Positions 17,076 through 25,767 of a stretch of 64,000 bases of DNA are shown one piece after another. The notes beneath the pieces are model-generated. The model was not told the DNA's origin, ran no database searches, and saw only the letters and a list, made by a program, of their open reading frames with translations. How positions within the stretch are numbered: position 1 is the stretch's first letter; each line of letters opens with the position of its first letter. Source of the DNA: an uncultured Tenacibaculum sp. (GTDB lineage Bacteria; Bacteroidota; Bacteroidia; Flavobacteriales; Flavobacteriaceae). The stretch is taken from positions 164,957-228,956 of the forward strand of contig NZ_CANNGG010000005.1 in assembly GCF_947504135.1 (NCBI RefSeq), given 5' to 3'. The position numbers were made by a program, and so were the translations under genes.

Positions 17076-18233
17076 ATGAATTTCTCAAAAAAAAGCCTAG
17101 TCTTAGTCGCTTTTTCTTTTGTTACAGCTATGTTTTCACAAGAAAAACCTAAGGTTAAAATTGGCGGGGCATTACGATTTAACTATAATCTATCTTCTTG
17201 GAAAGATGGACAAAAAAAGCGTGGAGGCGATTTCGGTTTCGATGTCTTCAGGATTAATGCTAAAGCTAAATACAAAGGAATAAAACTTAATGCCGAGTAT
17301 CGTTTTTACTCGCAAAGTTTTGGAGGTAGCATGCTTAAACAAGGTTGGTTAGGATATGACTTTAACGAAAAAGACAATATTCAATTAGGATTAACACAAG
17401 TACCCTTCGGTAATACTCAGTACAACTCTCATAGTTGGTTTTTTGGCATCAACTATTATTTAGGTTTAGAAGACGACCATGATATGGGAGTGAAATTCAC
17501 CCATAAAGGGAAAAAATGGGAATACGCCTTGGCCTTTTTTAAAAATGCTGAGGAACTTAATTTTGGAAGCAACTCTGATGTTTCCGACAGCCGATACTCA
17601 TACGATGTTGCCTCAATAGACATTGATGGTGATGGAAACCTAGATTTAAGATATAAAGAAACAAATCAATTAAACGGTAAGGTAAATTATCACTTCGGAA
17701 ACAAAAACACACAACACAAAATAGGTTTTTCCGCACAATATGGTGGTCTCTATAATTTAGACACTGAAGATACTTCTAGTCATTATGCCTTTGCCTTACA
17801 CTACCTACTAAACGCAAAAAATTTTGATGCTAAAGCGCAAGTATCTAAATACAAATACAACACAAAAAATACTACTTATAAAGATCTTATAGCCTTAACT
17901 GCTTATGGAGCTCCTTACCTTACTGCAACAGAAGCAACAACATATACTTTAGGCGCTGCATATACCTTCCCTGTAAAATGGAAACCTATTTCTAGCATAC
18001 AAGTTTATAATGACTTTGGTTATATGGATAAAACAGCTGAGAATTTTGAAGACAGTATTATGAATGTTTTTGGATTCTTGGTAACAGCTGGTAATGTTTA
18101 TACTTATGTAGACTTTGCCGCAGGAAAAGATCATCCTTGGTTAGGCCCTGTATGGACAAATGCTTTAGCAAACGGAACACCTAATGCTGACTGGGACATG
18201 AGATTTAACATAAACATCGGATATTATTTTTAA
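17076..18233 (+). CDS. outer-membrane porin (OprP/O-like)
   Basis: The protein has 385 residues, with a signal peptide ending at MFSQE (about residue 22). The mature chain is built of amphipathic beta strands (KIGGALRFNYNL, IKLNAEYRFYSQ, QGWLGYDFN, IQLGLTQVPFG) and ends in aromatic GYYF, the usual C-terminal barrel signature. The GLTQVPFGNTQYNSHSWF segment is typical of phosphate-selective-porin-like proteins of Bacteroidota. It is followed after 4 nt by the BCCT transporter gene, so it probably lets the transported osmolyte across the outer membrane. Substrate selectivity cannot be read from sequence. Confidence 0.85.
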   Translation: MNFSKKSLVLVAFSFVTAMFSQEKPKVKIGGALRFNYNLSSWKDGQKKRGGDFGFDVFRINAKAKYKGIKLNAEYRFYSQSFGGSMLKQGWLGYDFNEKDNIQLGLTQVPFGNTQYNSHSWFFGINYYLGLEDDHDMGVKFTHKGKKWEYALAFFKNAEELNFGSNSDVSDSRYSYDVASIDIDGDGNLDLRYKETNQLNGKVNYHFGNKNTQHKIGFSAQYGGLYNLDTEDTSSHYAFALHYLLNAKNFDAKAQVSKYKYNTKNTTYKDLIALTAYGAPYLTATEATTYTLGAAYTFPVKWKPISSIQVYNDFGYMDKTAENFEDSIMNVFGFLVTAGNVYTYVDFAAGKDHPWLGPVWTNALANGTPNADWDMRFNINIGYYF

Positions 18234-18237
18234 TTAT

Positions 18238-19878
18238 ATGAACGAGACAAATCATCAACAAATGAAGAAAGCTAAAAAAATAATTAGAAGTGACGAGAGG
18301 AAATCGATTTTTGGACTTGAAGTTAACGGTCCTGTATTCTTCACTTCTTCAATAGTAATAATACTAAGTGTAGCTTTAACGTTACTCTTTAAAGAAAGAG
18401 CTCAATCCTATTTTGATACAGCACAAAATTTTATAGCAAATAAAACTGGTTGGCTATTCATTTTAGCTGTAAACATTTTTGTTGCTTTTATGCTCTACTT
18501 AGCTTTTAGTAAATACGGAAGCTTACGTATTGGTGGAGCTAAAGCAAAACCAGAATTTTCAACTACTTCTTGGTTTTCTATGCTCTTTAGTGCTGGTATG
18601 GGTATTGGGCTACTTTTTTGGAGTATTGCCGAACCTGTTTATCATTTTTCTTCGCCTCCTTTAGCCGATCCAAACACAGCTGCTGCTGCTAAAGAAGCCA
18701 TGAATGTTACTTTTTTACACTGGGGATTGCATGCTTGGGGTATTTATGCATTAGTAGGCTTATCCTTAGCTTATTTTACATACTCTAGGGGGCTTCCTTT
18801 AACTATTCGTTCAGTATTTTATCCTTTTTTAGGGGATAGAATTCATGGTAGAATTGGTGATATTATAGATATTTTTGCTGTTTTAGCTACTGTTTTTGGT
18901 TTAGCAACTTCATTAGGGTTAGGTGTTAAACAAGTAGCTGCTGGTTTAGAGCACGTTTTTGGTTTAGATTCAGGAATTTCATTACAAATATGGCTAATTG
19001 TCGGAATCACACTAATCGCCACCATATCAGTAATTTCAGGAGTTGATAAGGGAGTAAAGTTTTTAAGTGAAATGAACATGCGTATTGCAGTATTATTATT
19101 ACTTGCCGTAGTAATTTTAGGTCCCACTATTTTCATCTTAAAATCGTTTGTACAAAATACTGGTAGTTATGTAAACGACTTAATCAATCTTTCTACTTGG
19201 GCTGAAGCCTATACAGGAACAGAATGGCAAAACTCATGGACTATTTTTTATTGGGGATGGTGGATAGCTTGGTCTCCTTTTGTAGGTATGTTTATCGCAC
19301 GTGTTTCTAAAGGAAGGACTATTAGAGAGTTTATTCTTGGAGTATTAATCGTCCCTACATTAATTACCTTGTTTTGGATTACTGCTTTCGGAGCAACCTC
19401 ATTACACGAAATTTTAGGAGGAGACCCCACTATTGCAGAGGGTGTGAATGACAATGTTGCAACTGCTCTTTTTGTGTTTTTAGAAGGCTTTCCTTTTTCA
19501 ATGGCGTTAAATATAATAGCAATTTTGCTCATCGCTAGTTTCTTTGTTACCTCATCAGATTCTGGTTCTTTAGTCGTTGATAGTTTAACCTCTGGAGGAA
19601 AAATTGACGCTCCTGTAGGGCAACGAATATTTTGGGCACTTGCAGAAGGTGCTGTGGCTGCTGTTTTATTATTAGGAGGAGGTTTAAAAGCTTTACAAAC
19701 TGCTTCTATTGCAACCGGACTTCCTTTTACCTTACTTTTGCTACTCATGTGTTATTCTCTTTACAAAGGATTAAAAGAAGACTACAAAGAACATATAAAA
19801 CGTCTAAACCAAAAAGAAAAGGAAGAATACCAGGAAACTGTGAAAAGATTAATAGATTCGAAAAAACAAAAATCTTAA
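18238..19878 (+). CDS. BCCT-family betaine/choline/carnitine transporter
   Basis: The protein has 546 residues and 12 predicted membrane helices. The family motif is present: WGWWIAWSPFVGMFIARVSKGRT, read here as WGWWIAWSPF followed by VGMFIARVSKGR. Helix 3 carries GMGIG, the glycine motif of sodium-coupled BetP-type members, followed by WSIAEPVYHF. The C-terminal cytoplasmic tail is short (about 40 charged residues), unlike the long osmosensing tail of BetP. It lies between a porin and a universal stress protein with 4- and 3-nt gaps. The likely role is uptake of glycine betaine or a related osmolyte across the inner membrane, driven by sodium. Confidence 0.93.
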   Translation: MNETNHQQMKKAKKIIRSDERKSIFGLEVNGPVFFTSSIVIILSVALTLLFKERAQSYFDTAQNFIANKTGWLFILAVNIFVAFMLYLAFSKYGSLRIGGAKAKPEFSTTSWFSMLFSAGMGIGLLFWSIAEPVYHFSSPPLADPNTAAAAKEAMNVTFLHWGLHAWGIYALVGLSLAYFTYSRGLPLTIRSVFYPFLGDRIHGRIGDIIDIFAVLATVFGLATSLGLGVKQVAAGLEHVFGLDSGISLQIWLIVGITLIATISVISGVDKGVKFLSEMNMRIAVLLLLAVVILGPTIFILKSFVQNTGSYVNDLINLSTWAEAYTGTEWQNSWTIFYWGWWIAWSPFVGMFIARVSKGRTIREFILGVLIVPTLITLFWITAFGATSLHEILGGDPTIAEGVNDNVATALFVFLEGFPFSMALNIIAILLIASFFVTSSDSGSLVVDSLTSGGKIDAPVGQRIFWALAEGAVAAVLLLGGGLKALQTASIATGLPFTLLLLLMCYSLYKGLKEDYKEHIKRLNQKEKEEYQETVKRLIDSKKQKS

Positions 19879-19881
19879 ATT

Positions 19882-20748
19882 ATGAAAATTAAAAATATAC
19901 TAGTTGCCTTAGATCTTTCCGAACTAGATGTTACACTTATTAAGTATTGTAGCATGCTTGCAAAAAACCATGAAACAGAGAATGTATATTTTATTCATAA
20001 TGTAAAAAAATATGAAATAAGCAACTTATTCTCTGAACAGTTAGAAAACATTAATATTGAAGAAATTATTGAAGAAGAACTTGAAAGTAGCATAAGTAAA
20101 CATTTTAATGCCGACTGCAACTATGAATTATTAGTTTCTGATGATGCTTATACAGAAAGTTTAATCAGTTATGTTGCCAATAAATATCATGCTGATTTAA
20201 TTATTCTAGGTAATAAAAACACCTATAAAGGTTCTGGTTCTGTTTCAGGAAAGTTATTACGAATGGCAAAATGCAATATTCTTTCTATTCCTAAGGAAGC
20301 AAACCTAAATCCAGAAAACCTTATGGTTGCTACTGATTTTTCATCAGCCTCACTAAAAGCATTTCATACCGCTTCAGACATGAGTTCAAAACAAAAATCT
20401 ACGTTAAAAGCGCTGAATGTTTTTAAAATACCTCAGCTATTTTTTCCTTACATAAAAGTTGATAAAGCTCGAGAAAAAGTAGAAAAACACGTTGATTCAC
20501 AGTTTGAAAAATTACTTCAAAAAACAAAAGCTAAACATATAGAAACTCTTAAAGCTTCTGCAGGTGATGACAGTATTCCTGAAAAAATTAGAACTATTGC
20601 CGAAAAAGATAAAACAGACATTTTATTCGTTGCTGACAAAGGACATAACAACTTTACTTCTCTTTTAGTAGGAAGTGTTACTGAAGAATTGTTTACACAA
20701 GATTTACACGTACCTCTATGGGTAGTTAAACGTTATATCACCTCATAA
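19882..20748 (+). CDS. tandem universal stress protein
   Basis: The protein has 288 residues with two UspA domains: about 1-140 (IKNILVALDLSELD, ADLIILGNKNTYKGSGSVSGKL) and 145-288 (NLMVATDFSSAS, TDILFVADKGHNNFTSLLVGSVTEE). The second-domain tail resembles the G-x2-G-x9-G(S/T) nucleotide-binding motif; conservation in the first half is weaker. It is the last gene of the porin-BCCT operon (3-nt gap) and ends at a strong terminator. Universal stress proteins associated with transporters often bind ATP and modulate activity; that role here is inference. Confidence 0.9.
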   Translation: MKIKNILVALDLSELDVTLIKYCSMLAKNHETENVYFIHNVKKYEISNLFSEQLENINIEEIIEEELESSISKHFNADCNYELLVSDDAYTESLISYVANKYHADLIILGNKNTYKGSGSVSGKLLRMAKCNILSIPKEANLNPENLMVATDFSSASLKAFHTASDMSSKQKSTLKALNVFKIPQLFFPYIKVDKAREKVEKHVDSQFEKLLQKTKAKHIETLKASAGDDSIPEKIRTIAEKDKTDILFVADKGHNNFTSLLVGSVTEELFTQDLHVPLWVVKRYITS

Positions 20749-20759
20749 AACAAAAAAAA

Positions 20760-20788
20760 ACGGAGCTAATTATTAGCTCCGTTTTTTT
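20760..20788. terminator. bidirectional intrinsic terminator
   Basis: An 11-bp perfect stem (ACGGAGCTAAT / ATTAGCTCCGT) is flanked by A9 on the left and T7 on the right. It ends the usp gene on the + strand and, read on the minus strand, the convergent small gene whose restored stop lies at 20790. Confidence 0.9.
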
Positions 20789-20789
20789 A

Positions 20790-21198
20790 TTACTCAATTC
20801 TTTTTTTCTCTAATTTTGCGATTTCTTTCACAGTATTAAAAAGAGTTTCTTTTAAGAACTCACTTACTTCAATAATTAATCTTCGATGTTCATTTTTATA
20901 AACTTCTTCGATCTACTCCATCTATCATTACTTCTAACCCTCTTTCATGAGCCTCTACAAGCTTAATTAAATCGTCCGTTTTTTTTCTAGATTTCCCTAA
21001 CTCTTCAACTATTTTAGTTGTTCCCTTAAATTGATCAGGAGCTATTAATTCAAAAATATACTTTCTAATTAAATCTTCAAAAAAGAGTTGTTCATCTTTC
21101 AAAAAAGAAAGTTCAGACAGCCATTGTTTTGAGGTTGAATGCATATCTTCTGCACTCAACCATTCAACATATTTTACATATGTGTTTGTTGTTTTCAT
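20790..21198 (-). pseudogene. frameshifted small helical protein gene
   Basis: The frame from 21198 encodes 100 residues (MKTTNTYVKYVEWLSAEDM to IDGVDRRSL) and stops at 20896. If one base (the C after GTAGAT near 20913) is skipped, the frame continues as EEVYKNEHRRLIIEVSEFLKE, then KLEKKRIE, to a stop at 20790, giving about 136 residues. The total length of 409 nt is one more than a multiple of three, which fits a single inserted base. The protein is helical and of unknown family. It is the last gene of the beta-CASP operon (31-nt gap). A sequencing error is possible. Confidence 0.7.
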
Positions 21199-21229
21199 TG
21201 AGCTAGCTTTTACGATTAAACATTTCGTT

Positions 21230-22606
21230 TTATATCATTAACTCTTTTATAGCATGTAATTTTGGAATACAAACATTCCAATTTTTCTCTTTTTGTATTT
21301 TCACCCTAAAAACATCTAAAGCTGTTTGTTCTCCATGAATAAGAAACACTTCTTCTGGTATGTTTTTTATCTCACTTAACCAATCTAACAAGTCTTGCTG
21401 ATCTGCATGAGCAGATAAACTTTCTATACTTTTAACTCTTGCCTTTACAGGAAAATATCGTCCAAAGAACTTTATTTCATGACATCCTTCTTGTAATTGT
21501 CTTCCTCTAGTTCCTTCTGCCTGATACCCAACCAACAGAATCGTCGTAGTAGGATCATCAATCATTTGTTGTAAGTAAGTTAAAACCCTACCACCAGTTA
21601 CCATACCGCTTCCTGCAATTATTATTTTAGATCTCGGAACATCAATAGTTTCCCAAGTTTCTCTATACGATTCTAAAATAGTAACGTGATTACACATAGC
21701 TACATATTCATCCATCGATAATTTATGCCATTGCGGATATCGTTTAAAAACCTCTAAAACATTATTCCCCATCGGGCTATCTACAAAAATGGGAATGTTT
21801 GGGATTTTATTTTTCTTATACAACTTCCATAAAACATACATTAACATTTGCAAACGCTCAACAGCAAAACTAGGAATGATTAAATTTCCTTTTTGCACGA
21901 TGGTTTTTTTAATCGTTTCTGATAAAATTTCTTCTATATCTTCTGTAGGATGCAGTTTATGACCATATGTACTTTCTAAAAAAAGATAATCTGCCCACTC
22001 AGGTTTTTTGGGTTTTTCTAACAAATAATCATTTTGCCTTCCAATATCTCCAGAAAACACAAATCGCTTTTTGTTGATATTTAATTCTATGAAAGTAGCC
22101 CCAATGATATGTCCGTTGTATTGAAATCTATATGATATTTCATCTGAAAAAGAAATCCATTCTCCTTCCTCTACAGCTTCAAATAAGGTTATTGTTTTTT
22201 CAGCTTCAGCAATTGTATAAAAAGGAAGTACAGGATTATGTTTACTATAATGTTCTAGAGCTGCTTTTTCTGCTTCTTCCTCGTGAATCTTTGCGCTATC
22301 TTCTAAAATAATTCCTGCAATCGCTAAAGTAGGGGCTGTTCCAACAATCCTTCCTCTAAATCCTTGTTTGTACAACCTAGGTAAAAACCCTACATGATCT
22401 AGATGCCCGTGTGTTAATAGTACTATATCGATTTGGTTTACATCTACAGGAAGTTCTTTCCAATTTAACTCTCTAAGCTCTTTGAGTCCTTGAAACATAC
22501 CGCAATCAATCAAAATTTTCTTACCGTACGCTTCGAGCAAAAACTTTGATCCTGTAACTGTACCTGCTGCTCCTAAAAAATGAACTTTAGCAAAATTAAG
22601 CATCAT
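21230..22606 (-). CDS. MBL-fold beta-CASP protein with RNA-specificity domain
   Basis: The protein has 458 residues. The metallo-beta-lactamase core shows LTHGHLDHVG (HxHxDH motif), GDIGRQ and ESTYGHK. The beta-CASP insertion covers about residues 220-350. The C-terminal RNA-metabolising part has SGMVTGGRV and SAHADQQDLLDW, with the late motif histidines. This is the architecture of CPSF73-like nucleases and their bacterial relatives, so RNA cleavage with zinc is likely. A second in-frame ATG follows the first. The gene is 8 nt after the ATP-cone/Mrr gene, and that pairing suggests a joint stress-related nucleic-acid function. Confidence 0.9.
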   Translation of the reverse strand: MMLNFAKVHFLGAAGTVTGSKFLLEAYGKKILIDCGMFQGLKELRELNWKELPVDVNQIDIVLLTHGHLDHVGFLPRLYKQGFRGRIVGTAPTLAIAGIILEDSAKIHEEEAEKAALEHYSKHNPVLPFYTIAEAEKTITLFEAVEEGEWISFSDEISYRFQYNGHIIGATFIELNINKKRFVFSGDIGRQNDYLLEKPKKPEWADYLFLESTYGHKLHPTEDIEEILSETIKKTIVQKGNLIIPSFAVERLQMLMYVLWKLYKKNKIPNIPIFVDSPMGNNVLEVFKRYPQWHKLSMDEYVAMCNHVTILESYRETWETIDVPRSKIIIAGSGMVTGGRVLTYLQQMIDDPTTTILLVGYQAEGTRGRQLQEGCHEIKFFGRYFPVKARVKSIESLSAHADQQDLLDWLSEIKNIPEEVFLIHGEQTALDVFRVKIQKEKNWNVCIPKLHAIKELMI

Positions 22607-22614
22607 TACTTGTT

Positions 22615-23463
22615 TTAAGCGTTACACAATTGTTGTATTTCTGCAAGAATTCTTTTCTTTCTAGTATCAGAAACCCCTAAATGATCTAAGTAAAAGCTAT
22701 CTTTTATTAACTCTCTGCACAGTACTACATCTCTATTTAATAAAAACTGCTTTTCTCTATTTGTCAGTAAAGTTGAAACCGTAATAGGGTATAACCCTAA
22801 ACGATCAATTATATCCTTTAAACTATTTCCTACAGGGTAATCCCAACTTAACAGGTACAATCCAGCACAATTACCATACTCAGTCGCATCTTTAGTAAAC
22901 CTTGTATTCGTTACAACCCAACCTTGAGTTAACGTTGTATCGTGTTTTTTAAATGTATTCCAATGATTTTTAACATCGCGATAACGAGAATGAACATATA
23001 AAGGAACTTTAACATTACAAACGAGACTTTCCTCACTATGAAACTTACACTCTACAACAGTAGTTTCATTGTTTTTATGTGCTACAATATCTACTTCGTG
23101 CTGTACACATTCACCTTGTAAAATTTCTCCTACAGCTACCTTATATCCTGAATACTTTAAAATAGCTCCTATAAAATGTTCAAAAGGAAAACCAGTGGGA
23201 CCTAACTCATATATAGCCTTCTTTAACTTATACCTTGAAGCAAATACATTTTTCTTTTTCTTCAATAAAGCAAAGGCTCTATTATAAATTTCTTTTGTGG
23301 TTATTCCTTCATACAATTCATCATGAACGGTTTCTAAAATAGAAGCTACCACTTCATCATCGGCACCAGTTCGTTTTAGAGATTTTTTTAACTTGGTGAG
23401 TGCAAACTGTACGACTTCTCCAGAACTCTTTACTATTGAGATTTTATCAGTATTCATTTTCAT
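22615..23463 (-). CDS. ATP-cone and Mrr-type endonuclease domain protein
   Basis: The protein has 282 residues. Residues about 8-95 match an ATP-cone (IVKSSGEVVQFALTKLKKSL, TTKEIYNRAFALL), a nucleotide-sensing domain best known from ribonucleotide reductases and NrdR. Residues about 105-215 form a PD-(D/E)xK nuclease of the Mrr type: GYKVAVGEI, then HEVDIVAH with VECKFH supplying the acidic and Lys residues. It continues with a C-terminal helical region. It is 18 nt after the small membrane-protein gene and 8 nt before the beta-CASP gene. I infer a nuclease controlled by ATP/dATP; its target is unknown. Confidence 0.85.
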   Translation of the reverse strand: MKMNTDKISIVKSSGEVVQFALTKLKKSLKRTGADDEVVASILETVHDELYEGITTKEIYNRAFALLKKKKNVFASRYKLKKAIYELGPTGFPFEHFIGAILKYSGYKVAVGEILQGECVQHEVDIVAHKNNETTVVECKFHSEESLVCNVKVPLYVHSRYRDVKNHWNTFKKHDTTLTQGWVVTNTRFTKDATEYGNCAGLYLLSWDYPVGNSLKDIIDRLGLYPITVSTLLTNREKQFLLNRDVVLCRELIKDSFYLDHLGVSDTRKKRILAEIQQLCNA

Positions 23464-23481
23464 ATTTAATGCAAATTCAGT

Positions 23482-23868
23482 TTAAAAAGGCACAATTCCG
23501 TAAGCTTCATTTAATAAAAACAACCCCAAAAAGAAAAGCAAAACATACAATGCTTGTATAAACTTTAAATTGGTTTGTTTTAATAAGTTGATGGTTTGTT
23601 TTGGAAAAGTGAAGAGAATAATTCCTTTAATTAAGGCTAACCAACCAAATAAGGTTATTAATAGTTTAATGTTTGGTTCCCAAATATTATGAGCTAACAC
23701 ATTAAGCAACCCTATAATAATTGCAAAAAGCGAAAGGATAATTAAGAATCGGGCATCTTGTAAGTTATCTACTATTTGTTTTACCCTTTTCGGATTAAAA
23801 CTCAAAACAAAGAAGAAAATAATACAATACCAGCCCCAAAATTTCAACAAAAAAACCGATATATCCAT
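23482..23868 (-). CDS. small four-helix integral membrane protein
   Basis: The protein has 128 residues and four hydrophobic helices (about 4-22, 40-60, 66-87, 103-122), with short charged loops (NPKRVKQIVDN, PKQTINLLKQ). I do not recognise the family. It is the first gene of the operon that continues into the ATP-cone/Mrr and beta-CASP genes, and it sits directly behind a -7 box and a TGAT-N4-ATCA site. Confidence 0.7.
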   Translation of the reverse strand: MDISVFLLKFWGWYCIIFFFVLSFNPKRVKQIVDNLQDARFLIILSLFAIIIGLLNVLAHNIWEPNIKLLITLFGWLALIKGIILFTFPKQTINLLKQTNLKFIQALYVLLFFLGLFLLNEAYGIVPF

Positions 23869-23892
23869 AACTTATAGTTTTATACACTTTCT

Positions 23893-23936
23893 CAAAGATA
23901 CGGATATAACACGCTGATTTTCATGATTTTTATCAT
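23893..23936 (-). promoter_or_regulatory. promoter with Crp/Fnr-like site
   Basis: On the minus strand, TATCTTTG (23893-23900) is a good -7 box. The palindrome ATGAT-N4-ATCAT at 23923-23936 has the TGAT-N4-ATCA core of Fnr/Anr-type sites. With transcription starting near 23888, its centre falls at about -41.5, the classical class II activator position. No TTG is present at the usual spacing, which fits an activator-dependent promoter. Confidence 0.55.
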
Positions 23937-23945
23937 AAAAAAAGA

Positions 23946-23983
23946 AAAAACCATAAACATATCGAAATATATTTATGGTTTTT
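23946..23983 (-). terminator. terminator of the riboflavin synthase gene
   Basis: AAAAACCATAAA and TTTATGGTTTTT pair as the outer stem, with a short inner extension, 25 nt past the stop. The minus-strand end is T-rich. Confidence 0.65.
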
Positions 23984-24007
23984 ATAATTGTTGGAGGTTT
24001 TCTCCTA

Positions 24008-24595
24008 TTATCTAAATTGAGTTAGTCTAGCAACATACTTTCCTATAACATCAAACTCTAAGTTTACCTTGCTGCCAATTGTAAAATTTTTAAACGTAGT
24101 ATGCTCAAAGGTATAAGGGATTATTGCCACACTAAATTCATCTTTTTTAGAATTTACAACTGTTAAACTCACTCCGTTAATGGTAATAGAACCTTTTTCA
24201 ATCGTTACATTACTTCCATCAAAATCGTAAGAAAAAGTAAAAACCGTGCTCCCATCAGCATCTTCAATACTTTTACAAATTCCTGTCCTATCTACATGTC
24301 CCTGTACAATATGACCGTCTAAACGAGCCCCTAATTTCATCGCTCTTTCAAGGTTTACCTCGTCTCCTATTTGTAAATCGCCAATATTGGTTTTATCTAA
24401 AGTTTCTTTTATTGCTGTAACGGTATACTCATCATTATTAATTGCCACTACTGTTAAACAAACTCCATTATGAGCCACACTTTGATCTATTTTTAACTCG
24501 TTGGTAATTGTACTTTGAATTGTAAGGTGTAAATTTTCTTTTTCACGCTCTATTCCTTTAACCGTTCCAAGAGTTTCTATTATTCCGGTAAACAT
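24008..24595 (-). CDS. ribE: riboflavin synthase alpha chain
   Basis: The protein has 195 residues, normal for the family. It starts with the diagnostic MFTGIIETLGTV and has the two similar halves typical of the lumazine-binding fold: NGVCLTVV and LDGHIVQGHVD in the first half, INGVSLTVV and IPYTFEHTTF in the second. It catalyses dismutation of two 6,7-dimethyl-8-ribityllumazine molecules to riboflavin in the cytoplasm. It is divergent from pdxA and has its own terminator. No FMN riboswitch is visible in the 63-nt upstream gap. Confidence 0.95.
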   Translation of the reverse strand: MFTGIIETLGTVKGIEREKENLHLTIQSTITNELKIDQSVAHNGVCLTVVAINNDEYTVTAIKETLDKTNIGDLQIGDEVNLERAMKLGARLDGHIVQGHVDRTGICKSIEDADGSTVFTFSYDFDGSNVTIEKGSITINGVSLTVVNSKKDEFSVAIIPYTFEHTTFKNFTIGSKVNLEFDVIGKYVARLTQFR

Positions 24596-24611
24596 TCTAT
24601 AAAAATTTAGT

Positions 24612-24619
24612 TACTTTTG
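24612..24619 (+). promoter_or_regulatory. -7 box for pdxA
   Basis: TACTTTTG matches TAnnTTTG and lies 39 nt before the pdxA ATG, in a divergent 63-nt gap. A possible ribE box on the other strand (TATTTTTG, 24627-24634) is close by; both lack a clear TTG. Confidence 0.4.
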
Positions 24620-24658
24620 TTAGCATCAAAAATACAACTTTACCTACGAAAGTAAACT

Positions 24659-25693
24659 ATGGATAAAGCAAACAAAATTATTGTTGGAATTTCAGTTGGA
24701 GACATCAACGGAATTGGTATCGAAATTATTTTAAAAACTTTTGAAGACAAACGAATGTTAGATTTCTGTACCCCTGTGTTGTTCGCTTCAAACAAACTGA
24801 TTTCATACCACAAAAAAGCGTTGAATCTTAATAATAGTGTCCACGGAATTACTTCGATAGATAAATTAGTTCACGGAAAAGTCAACTTATTGAATGTTTG
24901 GAAAGAGGAGGTTAAAATTGATTTAGGTAAAATTACTGAAGAAGGTGGTAAATATGCTTTAAAATCTTTGCAAGGAGCAGTAGCTGCTTTAAAGAAAAAT
25001 CAAGTTGATGTTTTACTTACCGCTCCTATTAGTAAAGAGAATATACAATCAGAAGAGTTTAAGTTCCCTGGTCATACAGAATACTTGGAAGAGAACATAG
25101 ACGGAAAAAGCTTGATGATTTTAATGACGGATGAATTACGTATTGGTTTAATAACAGGACATATTCCTGTTTCAAGGGTTGCCGAAACCATTACTCCAGA
25201 GCTTATCAAGTCGAAAGTTGAAATTATGTATAATTCATTAAAGCAAGATTTCAACATCAACAAACCTAAAATTGCCATTTTAGGACTAAATCCTCATTGT
25301 GGAGATAACGGAATTATAGGTACTGAGGACGATGAAATTATTCGCCCAACGATTGCCGAAATTAAAGAATCTGGTAAATTAGTTTTTGGACCTTATGCAG
25401 CTGATGGTTTCTTTGGTTCTAAAACTTACGAACAATTTGACGGTGTTTTAGCCATGTATCATGACCAAGGGTTAGCTCCTTTCAAAGCTTTATCGTTTGG
25501 AAATGGTGTAAATTTCACCGCAGGATTAGCTAAAGTAAGAACCTCTCCAGATCACGGAACGGGATTTGATATTGCAGGTAAAAATAAAGCAAATGAAACG
25601 TCGTTTAAAGAAGCTTTATTTACCTCATTACAAATATTTAAGAACCGAAAAGAGTATCAAGAACTTACTAAAAATGCTTTAAACGTAAAATAG
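24659..25693 (+). CDS. pdxA: 4-hydroxythreonine-4-phosphate dehydrogenase
   Basis: The protein has 344 residues, the usual length. It has GISVGDINGIGIEI at the N-terminus, LTAPISKENI, the metal-binding GHTEYL, LNPHCGDNGIIGTED with metal His, and AMYHDQGLAPFK, then TSPDHGTGFDIAGK. PdxA oxidises 4-phosphohydroxy-L-threonine with NAD in the DXP-dependent route to pyridoxal phosphate. The protein is cytoplasmic and acts as a dimer in this family. It is followed by an independent promoter for the next operon. Confidence 0.96.
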   Translation: MDKANKIIVGISVGDINGIGIEIILKTFEDKRMLDFCTPVLFASNKLISYHKKALNLNNSVHGITSIDKLVHGKVNLLNVWKEEVKIDLGKITEEGGKYALKSLQGAVAALKKNQVDVLLTAPISKENIQSEEFKFPGHTEYLEENIDGKSLMILMTDELRIGLITGHIPVSRVAETITPELIKSKVEIMYNSLKQDFNINKPKIAILGLNPHCGDNGIIGTEDDEIIRPTIAEIKESGKLVFGPYAADGFFGSKTYEQFDGVLAMYHDQGLAPFKALSFGNGVNFTAGLAKVRTSPDHGTGFDIAGKNKANETSFKEALFTSLQIFKNRKEYQELTKNALNVK

Positions 25694-25736
25694 TGCATTT
25701 TTTTTACACAAAATATAAAAGTAAAAACATTTTTTA

Positions 25737-25744
25737 TATCTTTG
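25737..25744 (+). promoter_or_regulatory. -7 box of the YceD-rpmF operon
   Basis: TATCTTTG is followed by CAC, a strong -7 match, 23 nt before the start codon. The -33 region is T-rich but lacks TTG at the usual spacing. Confidence 0.6.
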
Positions 25745-25767
25745 CACGCTCAAATTGATAGTTGTAG

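Noticed and set aside
19248..19748. 166-residue minus-strand frame inside the BCCT transporter gene
   Set aside because: The translation is Lys/Ala/Pro/Ser-rich without domain features and lies entirely antisense to a strongly recognised transporter.
24596..24658. FMN riboswitch before ribE
   Set aside because: The 63-nt gap is too short and lacks the conserved RFN-element strings.
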